Assembly: GCA_947632625.1 (NCBI GenBank)
Contig: CANRPZ010000036.1
Location: forward strand, 1-11,673
Origin: an uncultured Bacilli bacterium
GTDB lineage: Bacteria; Bacillota_I; Bacilli_A; RF39; UBA660
DNA length: 11,673 nt
Direction of reading: 5' to 3'
The stretch's first letter is position 1, and each line of letters begins with the position of its first letter. The notes under the pieces are model-generated. The model had not been told where the DNA came from, searched no databases, and saw only the letters and a list, made by a program, of their open reading frames with translations. Positions 1-5,658 of this stretch are shown piece by piece. The position numbers and the translations under genes are program-made.

Positions 1-41
1 TTAGCATATTCATCTTTTAAAAGTTTCTTTTCTGTTTTCAT
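1..41 (-). CDS. 5' end of an unidentified gene (partial, 13 codons visible)
   Basis: Only the first 13 codons are inside the window, reading MKTEKKLLKDEYA, a lysine-rich start too short to assign. The start is well supported: the ATG at 41-39 is preceded by an AGAAAGG ribosome binding site with about 6 nt spacing, and a strong promoter lies about 60 nt upstream. The gene continues beyond the left edge. No function can be given. Confidence 0.6.
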   Translation of the reverse strand, partial: MKTEKKLLKDEYA

Positions 42-96
42 TTTTTACCTTTCTAATTCATTCAACCAAAACCCATTGGATTGAATCTGACTTGCT

Positions 97-124
97 ATTA
101 TAAAGTTTCCTTTTATCTTTTCAA
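97..124 (-). promoter_or_regulatory. Sigma-A-type promoter of the left-edge gene
   Basis: On the minus strand, TTGAAA (124-119), a 16-nt spacer and a perfect TATAAT (102-97) form a near-consensus housekeeping promoter. Transcription would start near 90, giving a leader of roughly 50 nt before the ATG at 41. Confidence 0.65.
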
Positions 125-220
125 GGCTTTCGACAAAAATAGAAAAAACTTTTAAAAAAGTGACAAAATATATAACAGAGTAAAAAGTGGTAAAAATTTA
201 AAATTTTTAGAAATATGTTG

Positions 221-250
221 AAAAAATAAGATACTTTCTTATAGTATCCT
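221..250 (-). terminator. Rho-independent terminator of the pduL-like gene
   Basis: Minus-strand arms GATACT (248-243) and AGTATC (235-230) enclose a 7-nt loop and are followed by a TTATTTTTT tract. It sits about 35 nt beyond the pduL stop codon. The 220 bases between this hairpin and the left-edge gene hold that gene's promoter and no recognisable coding sequence. Confidence 0.65.
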
Positions 251-282
251 ACTTTTCTTCTTTCTTTGCTTTAATTTCATCC

Positions 283-843
283 CTATAGAAGAATTTCTAC
301 CTCATCACCTGTTTTTAAAAGAGTTGCATTAGCATCATCAATATCAATATGAAAAGCAAGAGTTCCATTTTCACTTATTTTAATATGAGCATCTAAAAGA
401 CAAGATTTTGCTCCGGAAACTTTTACTTGGACAATTTGATCATTCACAACATTCCATTCTTTTGCGACTTGCTCATTCATATGAATATGTCTTTGCGCGA
501 TTATACAAGAGTTATCTAATGTGATGCTTCCTTTTTCACCGATAATGGTTAAGGATTCACTTTCACTTAAATTTCCACTTTTACGTACTGGAGGATTTAT
601 ACCAAGTTTTCGAGCATCGCTATAAGCAAGTTCAACTTGATTATACTTTCTAAAAGGTCCTACAATACGAACATTTTCTATGGTACTTTCTCCTTTTTTT
701 ATTGTAACCGTTTCATTACAAGCAAATTCTCCAATTTGAGATAAATCATTTCGTTTGGTTAAAGGAGTAGAATAAATTTTTTTATACATTTCCTCCGTTA
801 AATGTACATGGCGATTACTTATTTCTACTTTTACTTTTTTCAT
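283..843 (-). CDS. pduL: PduL-type phosphate acyltransferase (phosphotransacylase)
   Basis: This 186-aa protein matches the PduL family, zinc-dependent enzymes that interconvert acyl-CoA plus phosphate with acyl-phosphate plus CoA (acetyl or propanoyl). It starts directly with the first zinc-site strand, SNRHVHL (His12, His14). The second site is QRHIHM (His119, His121) plus His165 in FHIDIDDANA. QVELA supplies the likely Glu ligand (Glu71), and GPFRKYNQVE the conserved Arg65. All expected ligands are present, so it should be active. There is no N-terminal encapsulation extension and no microcompartment gene nearby. I therefore infer a cytosolic, housekeeping Pta-like role in acetate/ATP formation rather than propanediol use. 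The start is supported by AAGGTGA (855-849), 5 nt before the ATG. The gene is divergent from the 66-aa gene. Whether acetyl- or propanoyl-CoA is the substrate cannot be read from sequence. Confidence 0.9.
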   Translation of the reverse strand: MKKVKVEISNRHVHLTEEMYKKIYSTPLTKRNDLSQIGEFACNETVTIKKGESTIENVRIVGPFRKYNQVELAYSDARKLGINPPVRKSGNLSESESLTIIGEKGSITLDNSCIIAQRHIHMNEQVAKEWNVVNDQIVQVKVSGAKSCLLDAHIKISENGTLAFHIDIDDANATLLKTGDEVEILL

Positions 844-894
844 TTATTTCACCTTCATTATTTTATAAAATCTCTTTTTAAAATTACTATTCGT

Positions 895-923
895 ATTTTA
901 TCATATTTTTTGACCATATTAAA
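895..923 (-). promoter_or_regulatory. Candidate promoter for pduL
   Basis: An extended -10 element, TGA followed by TAAAAT (903-895, minus strand), lies 17 nt from a weak -35 (TTTAAT, 923-918). Transcription would start near 888, about 45 nt before the pduL start. The -35 match is poor, so this is tentative. No convincing promoter was found for the divergent 66-aa gene. Confidence 0.35.
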
Positions 924-940
924 TAGAAAGGAGGCAATCG

Positions 941-1141
941 ATGAAAAATCAAAATTGTGGCGACTGCAAAGATTCAAAACAAGGAAAAGCATATATTGAC
1001 CAAGAAACAGGTTTACTCTGTGTTGAAATTTTAGAAAAGTATGAAAAACCACATGGTAAAAAAACATTAGTTCCTTATATTTGTACCACTTGTGGAACTG
1101 TGAATTGGAAATGTATCGATCCTGATGAAAAAGAATGTTAA
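941..1141 (+). CDS. Small Cys-rich zinc-ribbon-like protein
   Basis: I do not recognise this 66-aa protein as a named family. It has seven cysteines (6, 9, 27, 48, 51, 58, 66). Two CxxC pairs, CGDC near the N-terminus and CTTC after PYI, are about 40 residues apart, as in a zinc ribbon. The C-terminus WKCIDPDEKEC adds two more. There is no signal peptide or membrane segment, so it is probably cytosolic. The gene is certain to be expressed-looking: a very strong AGAAAGGAGG site (925-934) lies 6 nt before the ATG, and a terminator begins at the stop codon. It stands alone, divergent from pduL. Metal binding is inference from the cysteine spacing; a redox or nucleic-acid-binding adaptor role is possible. 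Confidence 0.75.
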   Translation: MKNQNCGDCKDSKQGKAYIDQETGLLCVEILEKYEKPHGKKTLVPYICTTCGTVNWKCIDPDEKEC

Positions 1142-1170
1142 AAGAGACTTTTTAGGTCTCTTTTATGATT
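1140..1170 (+). terminator. Rho-independent terminator of the 66-aa gene
   Basis: AAAAGAGAC (1140-1148) pairs perfectly with GTCTCTTTT (1156-1164) around a 7-nt loop. The stem begins within the TAA stop codon, and T-rich sequence follows. Confidence 0.75.
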
Positions 1171-1230
1171 TATTTTGAAATTCTGTAACTAGTTTTACTT
1201 TATTTAATTTCGCATTTTTTTATTATACTT

Positions 1231-1269
1231 ATATATTATTAATATATTGATTTTATATTATTATAATAT
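1231..1269 (+). repeat. Tandem AT-rich inverted repeats, candidate operators of the relB-like gene
   Basis: There are two perfect inverted repeats with 3-nt centres: ATATATT/AATATAT (1231-1247) and ATATTA/TAATAT (1255-1269). Their centres are about 23 bp apart, close to two helical turns. The second touches the first base of the -35 hexamer. Ribbon-helix-helix antitoxins usually autoregulate by binding paired repeats at their promoter, so these are plausible operators. The sequence is almost pure A+T, so chance is a serious alternative. Confidence 0.35.
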
Positions 1270-1297
1270 TGACTTTATTAGATAAATACCCTATACT
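1269..1297 (+). promoter_or_regulatory. Promoter of the relB/dinJ-like gene
   Basis: TTGACT (1269-1274), a 17-nt spacer and TATACT (1292-1297) form a near-consensus sigma-A promoter. Transcription would start near 1304, leaving a very short leader with an AGAAAGTAGG ribosome binding site. Confidence 0.7.
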
Positions 1298-1321
1298 TAT
1301 ATTAGAAAGTAGGTTTAAAAT

Positions 1322-1573
1322 ATGGCAAAAATAAATGAGCCTATCAATATGAGTTTTCGAGTAGATAAAGAATTAAAACAAAAGGCAGATAAGCTTTTTA
1401 AAGAACTTGGTTTGAATACAAGTGTTGCGCTTAATATGTTTCTTGCTCAATGTGTTCGAGATCAAGCCTTACCATTTGTACCAAGTCGCGCAGATAATGT
1501 AAATAATGAAGATGCTTCCTCAAATCCAGATGGAGGAAAAAGTAGTTATTATGACTTTGAAAAAATACTTTAA
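1322..1573 (+). CDS. RelB/DinJ-family antitoxin, apparently orphan
   Basis: This 83-aa protein has the RelB/DinJ layout. An N-terminal ribbon-helix-helix comes first (INMSFRVDKELKQKADKLF, then ELGLNTSVALNMFLAQCV). The family hallmark ALPFVPSR follows at about residues 49-56, and then a polar tail ending in YYDFEKIL that would normally wrap a toxin. Such proteins bind DNA as dimers and neutralise a RelE/YafQ-type mRNA interferase encoded just downstream. Here no toxin gene follows: a terminator starts at the stop codon and the next genes are on the other strand. It may be a solitary regulator, an antitoxin acting on a toxin elsewhere, or what remains of a decayed pair. It has its own strong promoter and possible operators, and an AGTAGG site about 8 nt before the ATG. 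Confidence 0.85.
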   Translation: MAKINEPINMSFRVDKELKQKADKLFKELGLNTSVALNMFLAQCVRDQALPFVPSRADNVNNEDASSNPDGGKSSYYDFEKIL

Positions 1574-1593
1574 GAAATATAAAGTATTTTTTT
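1562..1593 (+). terminator. Terminator of the relB-like gene, probably bidirectional
   Basis: AAAATACTTT (1562-1571) pairs with AAAGTATTTT (1581-1590) around a 9-nt loop, with a T-run to 1593. The left flank is A-rich (1560-1565), giving a U-tract on the minus strand too. It can therefore also end minus-strand transcripts arriving from the COG2426 operon on the right, which otherwise shows no terminator. The stem overlaps the relB-like stop codon. Confidence 0.7.
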
Positions 1594-1595
1594 AA

Positions 1596-1703
1596 TTAAT
1601 AAACTAAAACAATACGAAAGCCTCTATCATTTAAAGCTTCTCCTATTCTTGGGATAATACCCTCTACTTTATATATACAACGCAAATTAGGAATTTCCTT
1701 TTT
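1596..1703 (-). pseudogene. Remnant of an FGE-like protein C-terminus
   Basis: This minus-strand open stretch of 35 codons ends in IPRIGEALNDRGFRIVLVY and a TAA stop. GFRIVLV is a typical last strand of formylglycine-generating-enzyme/sulfatase-modifying-factor domains. It also lines up with the end of the intact FGE-like protein at the right edge of the window: RIGEALNDRGFRIVLVY against RTGEAHTDHAFRLALAF shares R, GEA, D, FR and L (8 of 17). The rest of the domain is absent, since an in-frame stop (1706-1704) and then the 81-aa gene lie immediately upstream. I infer a decayed or truncated paralogue. A 29-aa peptide from a TTG start after AAAGGA is formally possible but less likely. Confidence 0.45.
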
Positions 1704-1720
1704 TTACACATAAAAAACTG

Positions 1721-1966
1721 CTAATTGAATATACAATTACCAGTCCAAATACGATTTTTATCTTCATCAAATATATTACAGTCATCACAAATTGTTTGGT
1801 TGTTTTCTTTTTGACAATTTGTACAAGTTGCCTTTTTGCATTCCTTATTGTTTACCTTACACAATGGGGTTGTATTTATAACGACTAAAAAACTGGCAAA
1901 GGCGATTATAATAAGTGCAAAGCTTAAAAAGATACTAAACTTTTTTAGAGATATTTCCTTATTCAT
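1721..1966 (-). CDS. Small membrane-anchored Cys-rich protein
   Basis: No family is recognised. This is an 81-aa protein with one N-terminal hydrophobic segment (about residues 10-30) after a lysine-containing start (MNKEISLKKF). It probably acts as a signal anchor placing the rest outside the membrane. The remaining ~50 residues hold seven cysteines (36, 43, 48, 51, 60, 63, 78), including two CxxC motifs (CTNC, CDDC), which suggests metal binding or disulfides. The ATG at 1966 is chosen over the ATG two codons earlier because GGAGG (1977-1973) would directly abut the earlier one but lies 6 nt from this one. In addition, the stop of the upstream 31-aa peptide overlaps it as ATGA. It is the last gene of the COG2426 operon. 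Its role is unknown. Confidence 0.7.
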   Translation of the reverse strand: MNKEISLKKFSIFLSFALIIIAFASFLVVINTTPLCKVNNKECKKATCTNCQKENNQTICDDCNIFDEDKNRIWTGNCIFN

Positions 1967-2058
1967 TTGCATCCTCCAAAAAGCATTATAATTGTCTCAA
2001 CCACAAATAATACGGATAAGAAACTAATAAGGATAGCTTGCCAAACTTTAATTTTCAA
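1963..2058 (-). CDS. 31-aa single-span membrane peptide, coupled to the Cys-rich protein
   Basis: This short frame fills the gap between the phosphatase-like gene and the 81-aa gene. From a TTG start it reads (M)KIKVWQAILISFLSVLFVV, then ETIIMLFGGCK: a positively charged start, one hydrophobic helix of about 20 residues, and a terminal GGCK. AAGGGTG (2073-2067), inside the end of the preceding gene, can serve as ribosome binding site. The start falls 2 nt after that gene's stop. Its TGA overlaps the next ATG as ATGA, the usual arrangement for translational coupling. The unusual TTG start and small size are the main doubts. If real, it is a small membrane protein probably working with its neighbour. 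The GGCK end is not a normal lipobox. Confidence 0.5.
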   Translation of the reverse strand: MKIKVWQAILISFLSVLFVVETIIMLFGGCK

Positions 2059-2060
2059 AC

Positions 2061-2678
2061 TTACATCACCCTTCTAATTCCAACGCATTTATTTTCATCA
2101 AATACAAATTCAATTATATCTATAGGATGGAAAGTACCATCAAATATAACCTCTTCTTGATAATCAAGAATTAAACGGTCGTATAAGTTGTAGCCTTTAT
2201 TACAATATTTAGCCATTAAACTTAACAATGCAATATTATGCGTTACAATTAAAATATCTTTTTCTGGCGACAAAAGAATATCGAGTAGAAAATCTTCCAT
2301 TCTTTTTTGCACCTCATAAATTGATTCGCCATTTTCTAATTTATAATTAAAATCGTGTTCTTGCATTCCTTTTAAATAACGAAATTCATTGCTACCCAGA
2401 TCTCCAACTACGCGTTCGTTTAGTCTTTCATCTACAATTACATCTAAATTTTTCTCTTCTGCCATATATTTTCCAGTATTAATCGCACTAAAGTAACTTG
2501 ATGAATAAACCATTTGGATATTTTCTAAATCCTTTATATGAGTTAAGGATTTAGCTTTTTCTTCCCCTTCAACGCTTAAAACTGTTTGTTCTCTTAATTG
2601 TTTAAACGTTGTATGTTTTGGATAAACCACTCTTAATTTTGTCATTAAGTTATTGCTTACAAAATATAAATGTTTCAT
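2061..2678 (-). CDS. Histidine-phosphatase-fold protein lacking catalytic residues
   Basis: The overall pattern is that of the histidine phosphatase (phosphoglycerate mutase-like) superfamily: N-terminal strand LYFV, VYSSSYFSAINTGKYM (family VYSS.L.RA..TA), DERLNER (Glu88), ENGESIYEV, and DILIVTHN with His147. The 205-aa length fits. However, the signature RHG that carries the phosphorylated histidine is SNN here (residues 8-10). The conserved Arg of the second motif is Ser64, and the Gly after the second His is Asn148. It therefore cannot use the usual phospho-histidine mechanism and is probably a pseudoenzyme with a binding or regulatory role, or has an altered activity. Its ATG overlaps the stop of the COG2426 gene by one base (TAATG). 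GGGAGG lies 8 nt upstream, so translation is probably coupled. Confidence 0.75.
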   Translation of the reverse strand: MKHLYFVSNNLMTKLRVVYPKHTTFKQLREQTVLSVEGEEKAKSLTHIKDLENIQMVYSSSYFSAINTGKYMAEEKNLDVIVDERLNERVVGDLGSNEFRYLKGMQEHDFNYKLENGESIYEVQKRMEDFLLDILLSPEKDILIVTHNIALLSLMAKYCNKGYNLYDRLILDYQEEVIFDGTFHPIDIIEFVFDENKCVGIRRVM

Positions 2679-3190
2679 TAAAATAACCTCCCAATTACAC
2701 CATAAGATACAACCAGCATAATAACACCTGCCATAACAACACCTAAAAAGGCCGCAAGTAGAGATTTTTTCTTATCCATATTTAGTAAAGCCGAAATTAA
2801 ACATCCCATCCATGCTCCAGTTCCAGGAAGGGGAATTCCAACAAATAAGAATAATCCTAAATATTTTAAATTTTCAATTTTTTCTTGTTTCGAATGAGCT
2901 TTTTCTTCACACCAAGTAACGACACGTCCTAAATGTTTTAACTTTCTCATAGAACGAAATATTGGATTAATTAACCAAAGAATAAATGGAATAGGAATAA
3001 TATTACCAATAAAGCAAACTAAAAAACTTTGCCACATAGGTAAATCGAGTAAACTTGCTGCGATTAAGCCTCCTCTTAATTCTAATATTGGAAACATACT
3101 TATTAAAAAAACAAGTAAGTATTTACCAAAAAGTGTTGCTGTTATACCACCAAAGATGGAAACGAAAAAACGAGCTAATTTTTGCGTCAC
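2678..3190 (-). CDS. COG2426-type small multidrug-export family membrane protein
   Basis: This 170-aa polytopic membrane protein belongs to the family annotated as putative small multidrug export proteins (Pfam Sm_multidrug_ex). Seen in sequence: hydrophobic segments at about 18-36, 52-76, 110-134 and 143-165; the family motif FPILELRGGLIAA (33-45); and VGIPLPGTGAWMG (117-129) in the second half. These two Pro/Gly-rich motifs resemble the re-entrant halves of DedA-like transporters. A basic cytoplasmic loop (about 78-108) separates them. The start is taken as GTG at 3190, since GGAGG (3202-3198) stands 7 nt before it, whereas the upstream ATG at 3226 has no ribosome binding site. The name implies drug export, but transport substrates are not established. 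It is the first gene of a four-gene minus-strand operon. Confidence 0.85.
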   Translation of the reverse strand: MTQKLARFFVSIFGGITATLFGKYLLVFLISMFPILELRGGLIAASLLDLPMWQSFLVCFIGNIIPIPFILWLINPIFRSMRKLKHLGRVVTWCEEKAHSKQEKIENLKYLGLFLFVGIPLPGTGAWMGCLISALLNMDKKKSLLAAFLGVVMAGVIMLVVSYGVIGRLF

Positions 3191-3221
3191 TTTTTTTCCT
3201 CCTTCTACTTTAATTATTATT

Positions 3222-3251
3222 ATCATATCATAAAATAAGTGTAAATGTAAA
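3222..3251 (-). promoter_or_regulatory. Candidate promoter of the COG2426 operon
   Basis: TTTACA (3251-3246), an 18-nt spacer and TATGAT (3227-3222) lie just downstream of the pheT terminator. TTTACA and TATGAT are each duplicated here, so the exact register is uncertain. Transcription would start near 3215, about 25 nt before the GTG start. Confidence 0.4.
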
Positions 3252-3282
3252 AAAGTTATTTTACCAAAAGCAAAATAACTTA
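3246..3282 (-). terminator. Rho-independent terminator of pheST
   Basis: Minus-strand AAGTTATTTT (3281-3272) and AAAATAACTT (3262-3253) form a perfect 10-bp stem with a 9-nt loop. It is followed by a T-run, and it starts inside the pheT stop codon. It separates the pheST transcript from the COG2426 operon. Confidence 0.8.
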
Positions 3283-5658
3283 AATACTATTATCTCTTAA
3301 TTGAGCATTAAAGGCATGTTCCACATTTTTAATTATTGTATTAAATATTTCCATAACCTCTTCTTCTTGTAAAGTTCTTGTAGGATCTTTAAATGTTAGT
3401 TTGTAAGCAATGGATTTTTTACCTTTTTCAATTTCAGGATATAAATCGAATACATCACAGCTAGAAAGAATTCTTTTTCCAGAACGAATGATTTCTTTTT
3501 TAATCATTTCACTATCAATTGTATTTTCAACTATAAATGCTACATCCTTTATAATTTCTGGATATTTATTAGCTTCTTTAAACTTAATTGGCTTTATTAA
3601 AGCATTATATAGTAATTTCATATTTAATTCACAAACATAGATTTCTTCTTTTTTAATGCTTGGATGAATTCTACCGATAATACCTATTGGTTCTTTATCT
3701 AAATAAATACGAGCACTTATACCAGGATGCAAACTATCAATTTCTTCACTTTTAAACGTAATTCTATTTTTAAATCCTAAATAGTCTAATAAATTTTCAA
3801 CAATTCCTTTTAATAAGTAAAAATCAACTTTTACAAATATTTGTTGCCATTCATTAATTAAGTAATTTCCTTTCATTAGAATTGCTACTTTAGTTGTTTC
3901 GTTAAATTCATTATCATACGTTTTAGCAATTTCGTAAATGCAAACATCTTTTACATTTCTTTTTTTATTATATTCATATGTATTTAACAAAGAAGGTAGG
4001 ATTGTAGTACGAATTATACTTTTATCAATACTCATAGCATTGGGTAATGTAATAGCTTCTTTGTTTTCATAGCAAAATAGTTTTGCCATACTAGGACTCG
4101 TTAGTGTATAGGTTTTTACCTCATCTAAACCAAGAGTTCTTAAACGTTTTGATATTTCTTTACGTATTTTAACATCCCCAACGTATTTTCCTTGTCTAGT
4201 GCTTACTTTAGGTAAGGTAGAAACAAGATTTTGATAACCATAAAGTCGACCTATTTCTTCAGCAATGTCATTTACATTAGGGTCAATATCTAATCTTCTA
4301 CTTGGAATCGTTACGGTAAAGGTATCATCTTTTAAAGTATATAAGAAGCCTAAACGATCTAGTTCTTTTTCCATATCTTTGGTATCAATTTGAATTCCAA
4401 GCATAGTATTTACATCATCCTTTTTAAAGGTTACTATTTTTGGGGTTTTGTCTACTTTATCATGTTTTACAGTGTCTTTTAAAATAGTAGCATGGGCATA
4501 TTTTTCAAGTAAATGGCAAGCTCGATCGATAGCCATATTCGTATATTCATAGCTTAAGCCTTTTCCATATCTTATAGATGCTTCACTTTTTAAATTTAAA
4601 TGGCTTGCCGTGTTACGAATACTTACGGGATCAAAAATAGCACTTTCGATTAAAATCGTTTTGGTATTTTCATCAACCTCGGTATTTTCTCCACCCATAA
4701 CGCCTGCAATACATACAGGTTTTTCTCCGTCTGTAATTACTATATCACTTGATTTTAATATTCGTTCTTTACCATCCAAAGTGGTTATTTTTTCATTTTC
4801 TTTAGCATCACGAACAAGGACGTAATCTTTTAATTTATCTTTATCAAAGAAATGCAAAGGTTGGCCAAACTCAAGCATAACATAGTTTGAAATGTCTACA
4901 ACATTATTTATTGGACGCATTCCTGCACTTATTAATCTTTTTTTAATAAATTCAGGACTTTCTTTTATTTCGACATTCGTAACCATTTTTGCTAAATAAT
5001 AAGGACATTTTTCAGTTTTTACCTCTAATTTAAAATGATTGATTACAGAATCACTATCCTCTTTATAGGAAAGGGGTGGTAGCGTTACTTTTTTATTTAA
5101 AATAGATGCTATTTCATAAGCAAAACCTATATGATAAAAGCAATCATTATTACGATGTTTATGGATATCAAGTTCATATTTTGTATCTGTGTATCCTAAA
5201 TATTTTAAAGCATCTATTCCTATTGGAGCGCTACTATCAACCTCATAAATTCCTTTGTTGTATGTTTCTTCGGTTTTTTCTTCAAGACCTAGTTCGAATA
5301 ATGCACAAAGCATTCCATTTGATTCAACCCCACGAATTTCACTTTTTTTAATTTCAAAATTGCCTGGTAAAATAGCTCCTGGTAGTGCAACAATTACTTT
5401 CAAGGATTTTCGAACATTAGGAGCACCACATACAATTTGGTATATATCATTTTCATTTACTTTTACTTGGCATACATGTAAGTGATCACTATTGGGATGA
5501 GGAACGCATTCTAAAATTTCACCGATTGTTAAATTTTCTATATGATTTGTTATAACATTTTCTACGTTAATTCCAGCCTTGGTAATTTTAACAGCTAATT
5601 CTTTAGGGTCTTCTTCTTTTATATCAACATAGTCACTTACCCACTCTAAACTAATCAT
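3280..5658 (-). CDS. pheT: Phenylalanine-tRNA ligase beta subunit
   Basis: PheT is the beta chain of the (alpha-beta)2 enzyme that charges tRNA-Phe; beta binds the tRNA and edits mischarged Tyr-tRNA. The 792-aa length is normal for bacteria. Domain order: an N-terminal tRNA-binding OB domain (about 40-150, with HPNSDHLHVCQV and VCGAPNV); the B3/B4 editing region (about 205-380, with NVVDISNYVMLEFGQPLHFFD and later GVMGGENTEV); B5 (about 400-470, DIDPNVNDIAEEIGRLYGY); a catalytic-like core; and a C-terminal FDX-ACB domain (about 700-792, beginning KYPEIIKDVAFIV). The start is set at MISLEWV: AAGGGAG (5672-5666) lies 7 nt before the ATG, and seven further upstream codons would be part of pheS. 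It overlaps the pheS stop by 8 nt, so the two subunits are translationally coupled. Nothing is missing. Confidence 0.97.
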   Translation of the reverse strand: MISLEWVSDYVDIKEEDPKELAVKITKAGINVENVITNHIENLTIGEILECVPHPNSDHLHVCQVKVNENDIYQIVCGAPNVRKSLKVIVALPGAILPGNFEIKKSEIRGVESNGMLCALFELGLEEKTEETYNKGIYEVDSSAPIGIDALKYLGYTDTKYELDIHKHRNNDCFYHIGFAYEIASILNKKVTLPPLSYKEDSDSVINHFKLEVKTEKCPYYLAKMVTNVEIKESPEFIKKRLISAGMRPINNVVDISNYVMLEFGQPLHFFDKDKLKDYVLVRDAKENEKITTLDGKERILKSSDIVITDGEKPVCIAGVMGGENTEVDENTKTILIESAIFDPVSIRNTASHLNLKSEASIRYGKGLSYEYTNMAIDRACHLLEKYAHATILKDTVKHDKVDKTPKIVTFKKDDVNTMLGIQIDTKDMEKELDRLGFLYTLKDDTFTVTIPSRRLDIDPNVNDIAEEIGRLYGYQNLVSTLPKVSTRQGKYVGDVKIRKEISKRLRTLGLDEVKTYTLTSPSMAKLFCYENKEAITLPNAMSIDKSIIRTTILPSLLNTYEYNKKRNVKDVCIYEIAKTYDNEFNETTKVAILMKGNYLINEWQQIFVKVDFYLLKGIVENLLDYLGFKNRITFKSEEIDSLHPGISARIYLDKEPIGIIGRIHPSIKKEEIYVCELNMKLLYNALIKPIKFKEANKYPEIIKDVAFIVENTIDSEMIKKEIIRSGKRILSSCDVFDLYPEIEKGKKSIAYKLTFKDPTRTLQEEEVMEIFNTIIKNVEHAFNAQLRDNSI

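Noticed and set aside
191..209. Perfect 19-nt palindrome TAAAAATTT-A-AAATTTTTA
   Set aside because: It is pure A/T with no GC in the stem, is not placed as a terminator or operator for either neighbour, and is expected by chance in this composition.
858..1067. Minus-strand and plus-strand open frames (858-1067, 802-999) overlapping pduL and the 66-aa gene
   Set aside because: They have no ribosome binding site and conflict with the strongly supported 66-aa gene and pduL.
1599..1720. The 1596-1703 remnant as a DGR template repeat for the FGE-like gene
   Set aside because: At nucleotide level it differs from the gene's 3' end at all kinds of bases, not just adenines, so it is a diverged paralogue remnant rather than a template.
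3191..3226. ATG at 3226 as the start of the COG2426 protein
   Set aside because: There is no ribosome binding site there, and the GGAGG lies inside this extension, 7 nt before GTG at 3190.
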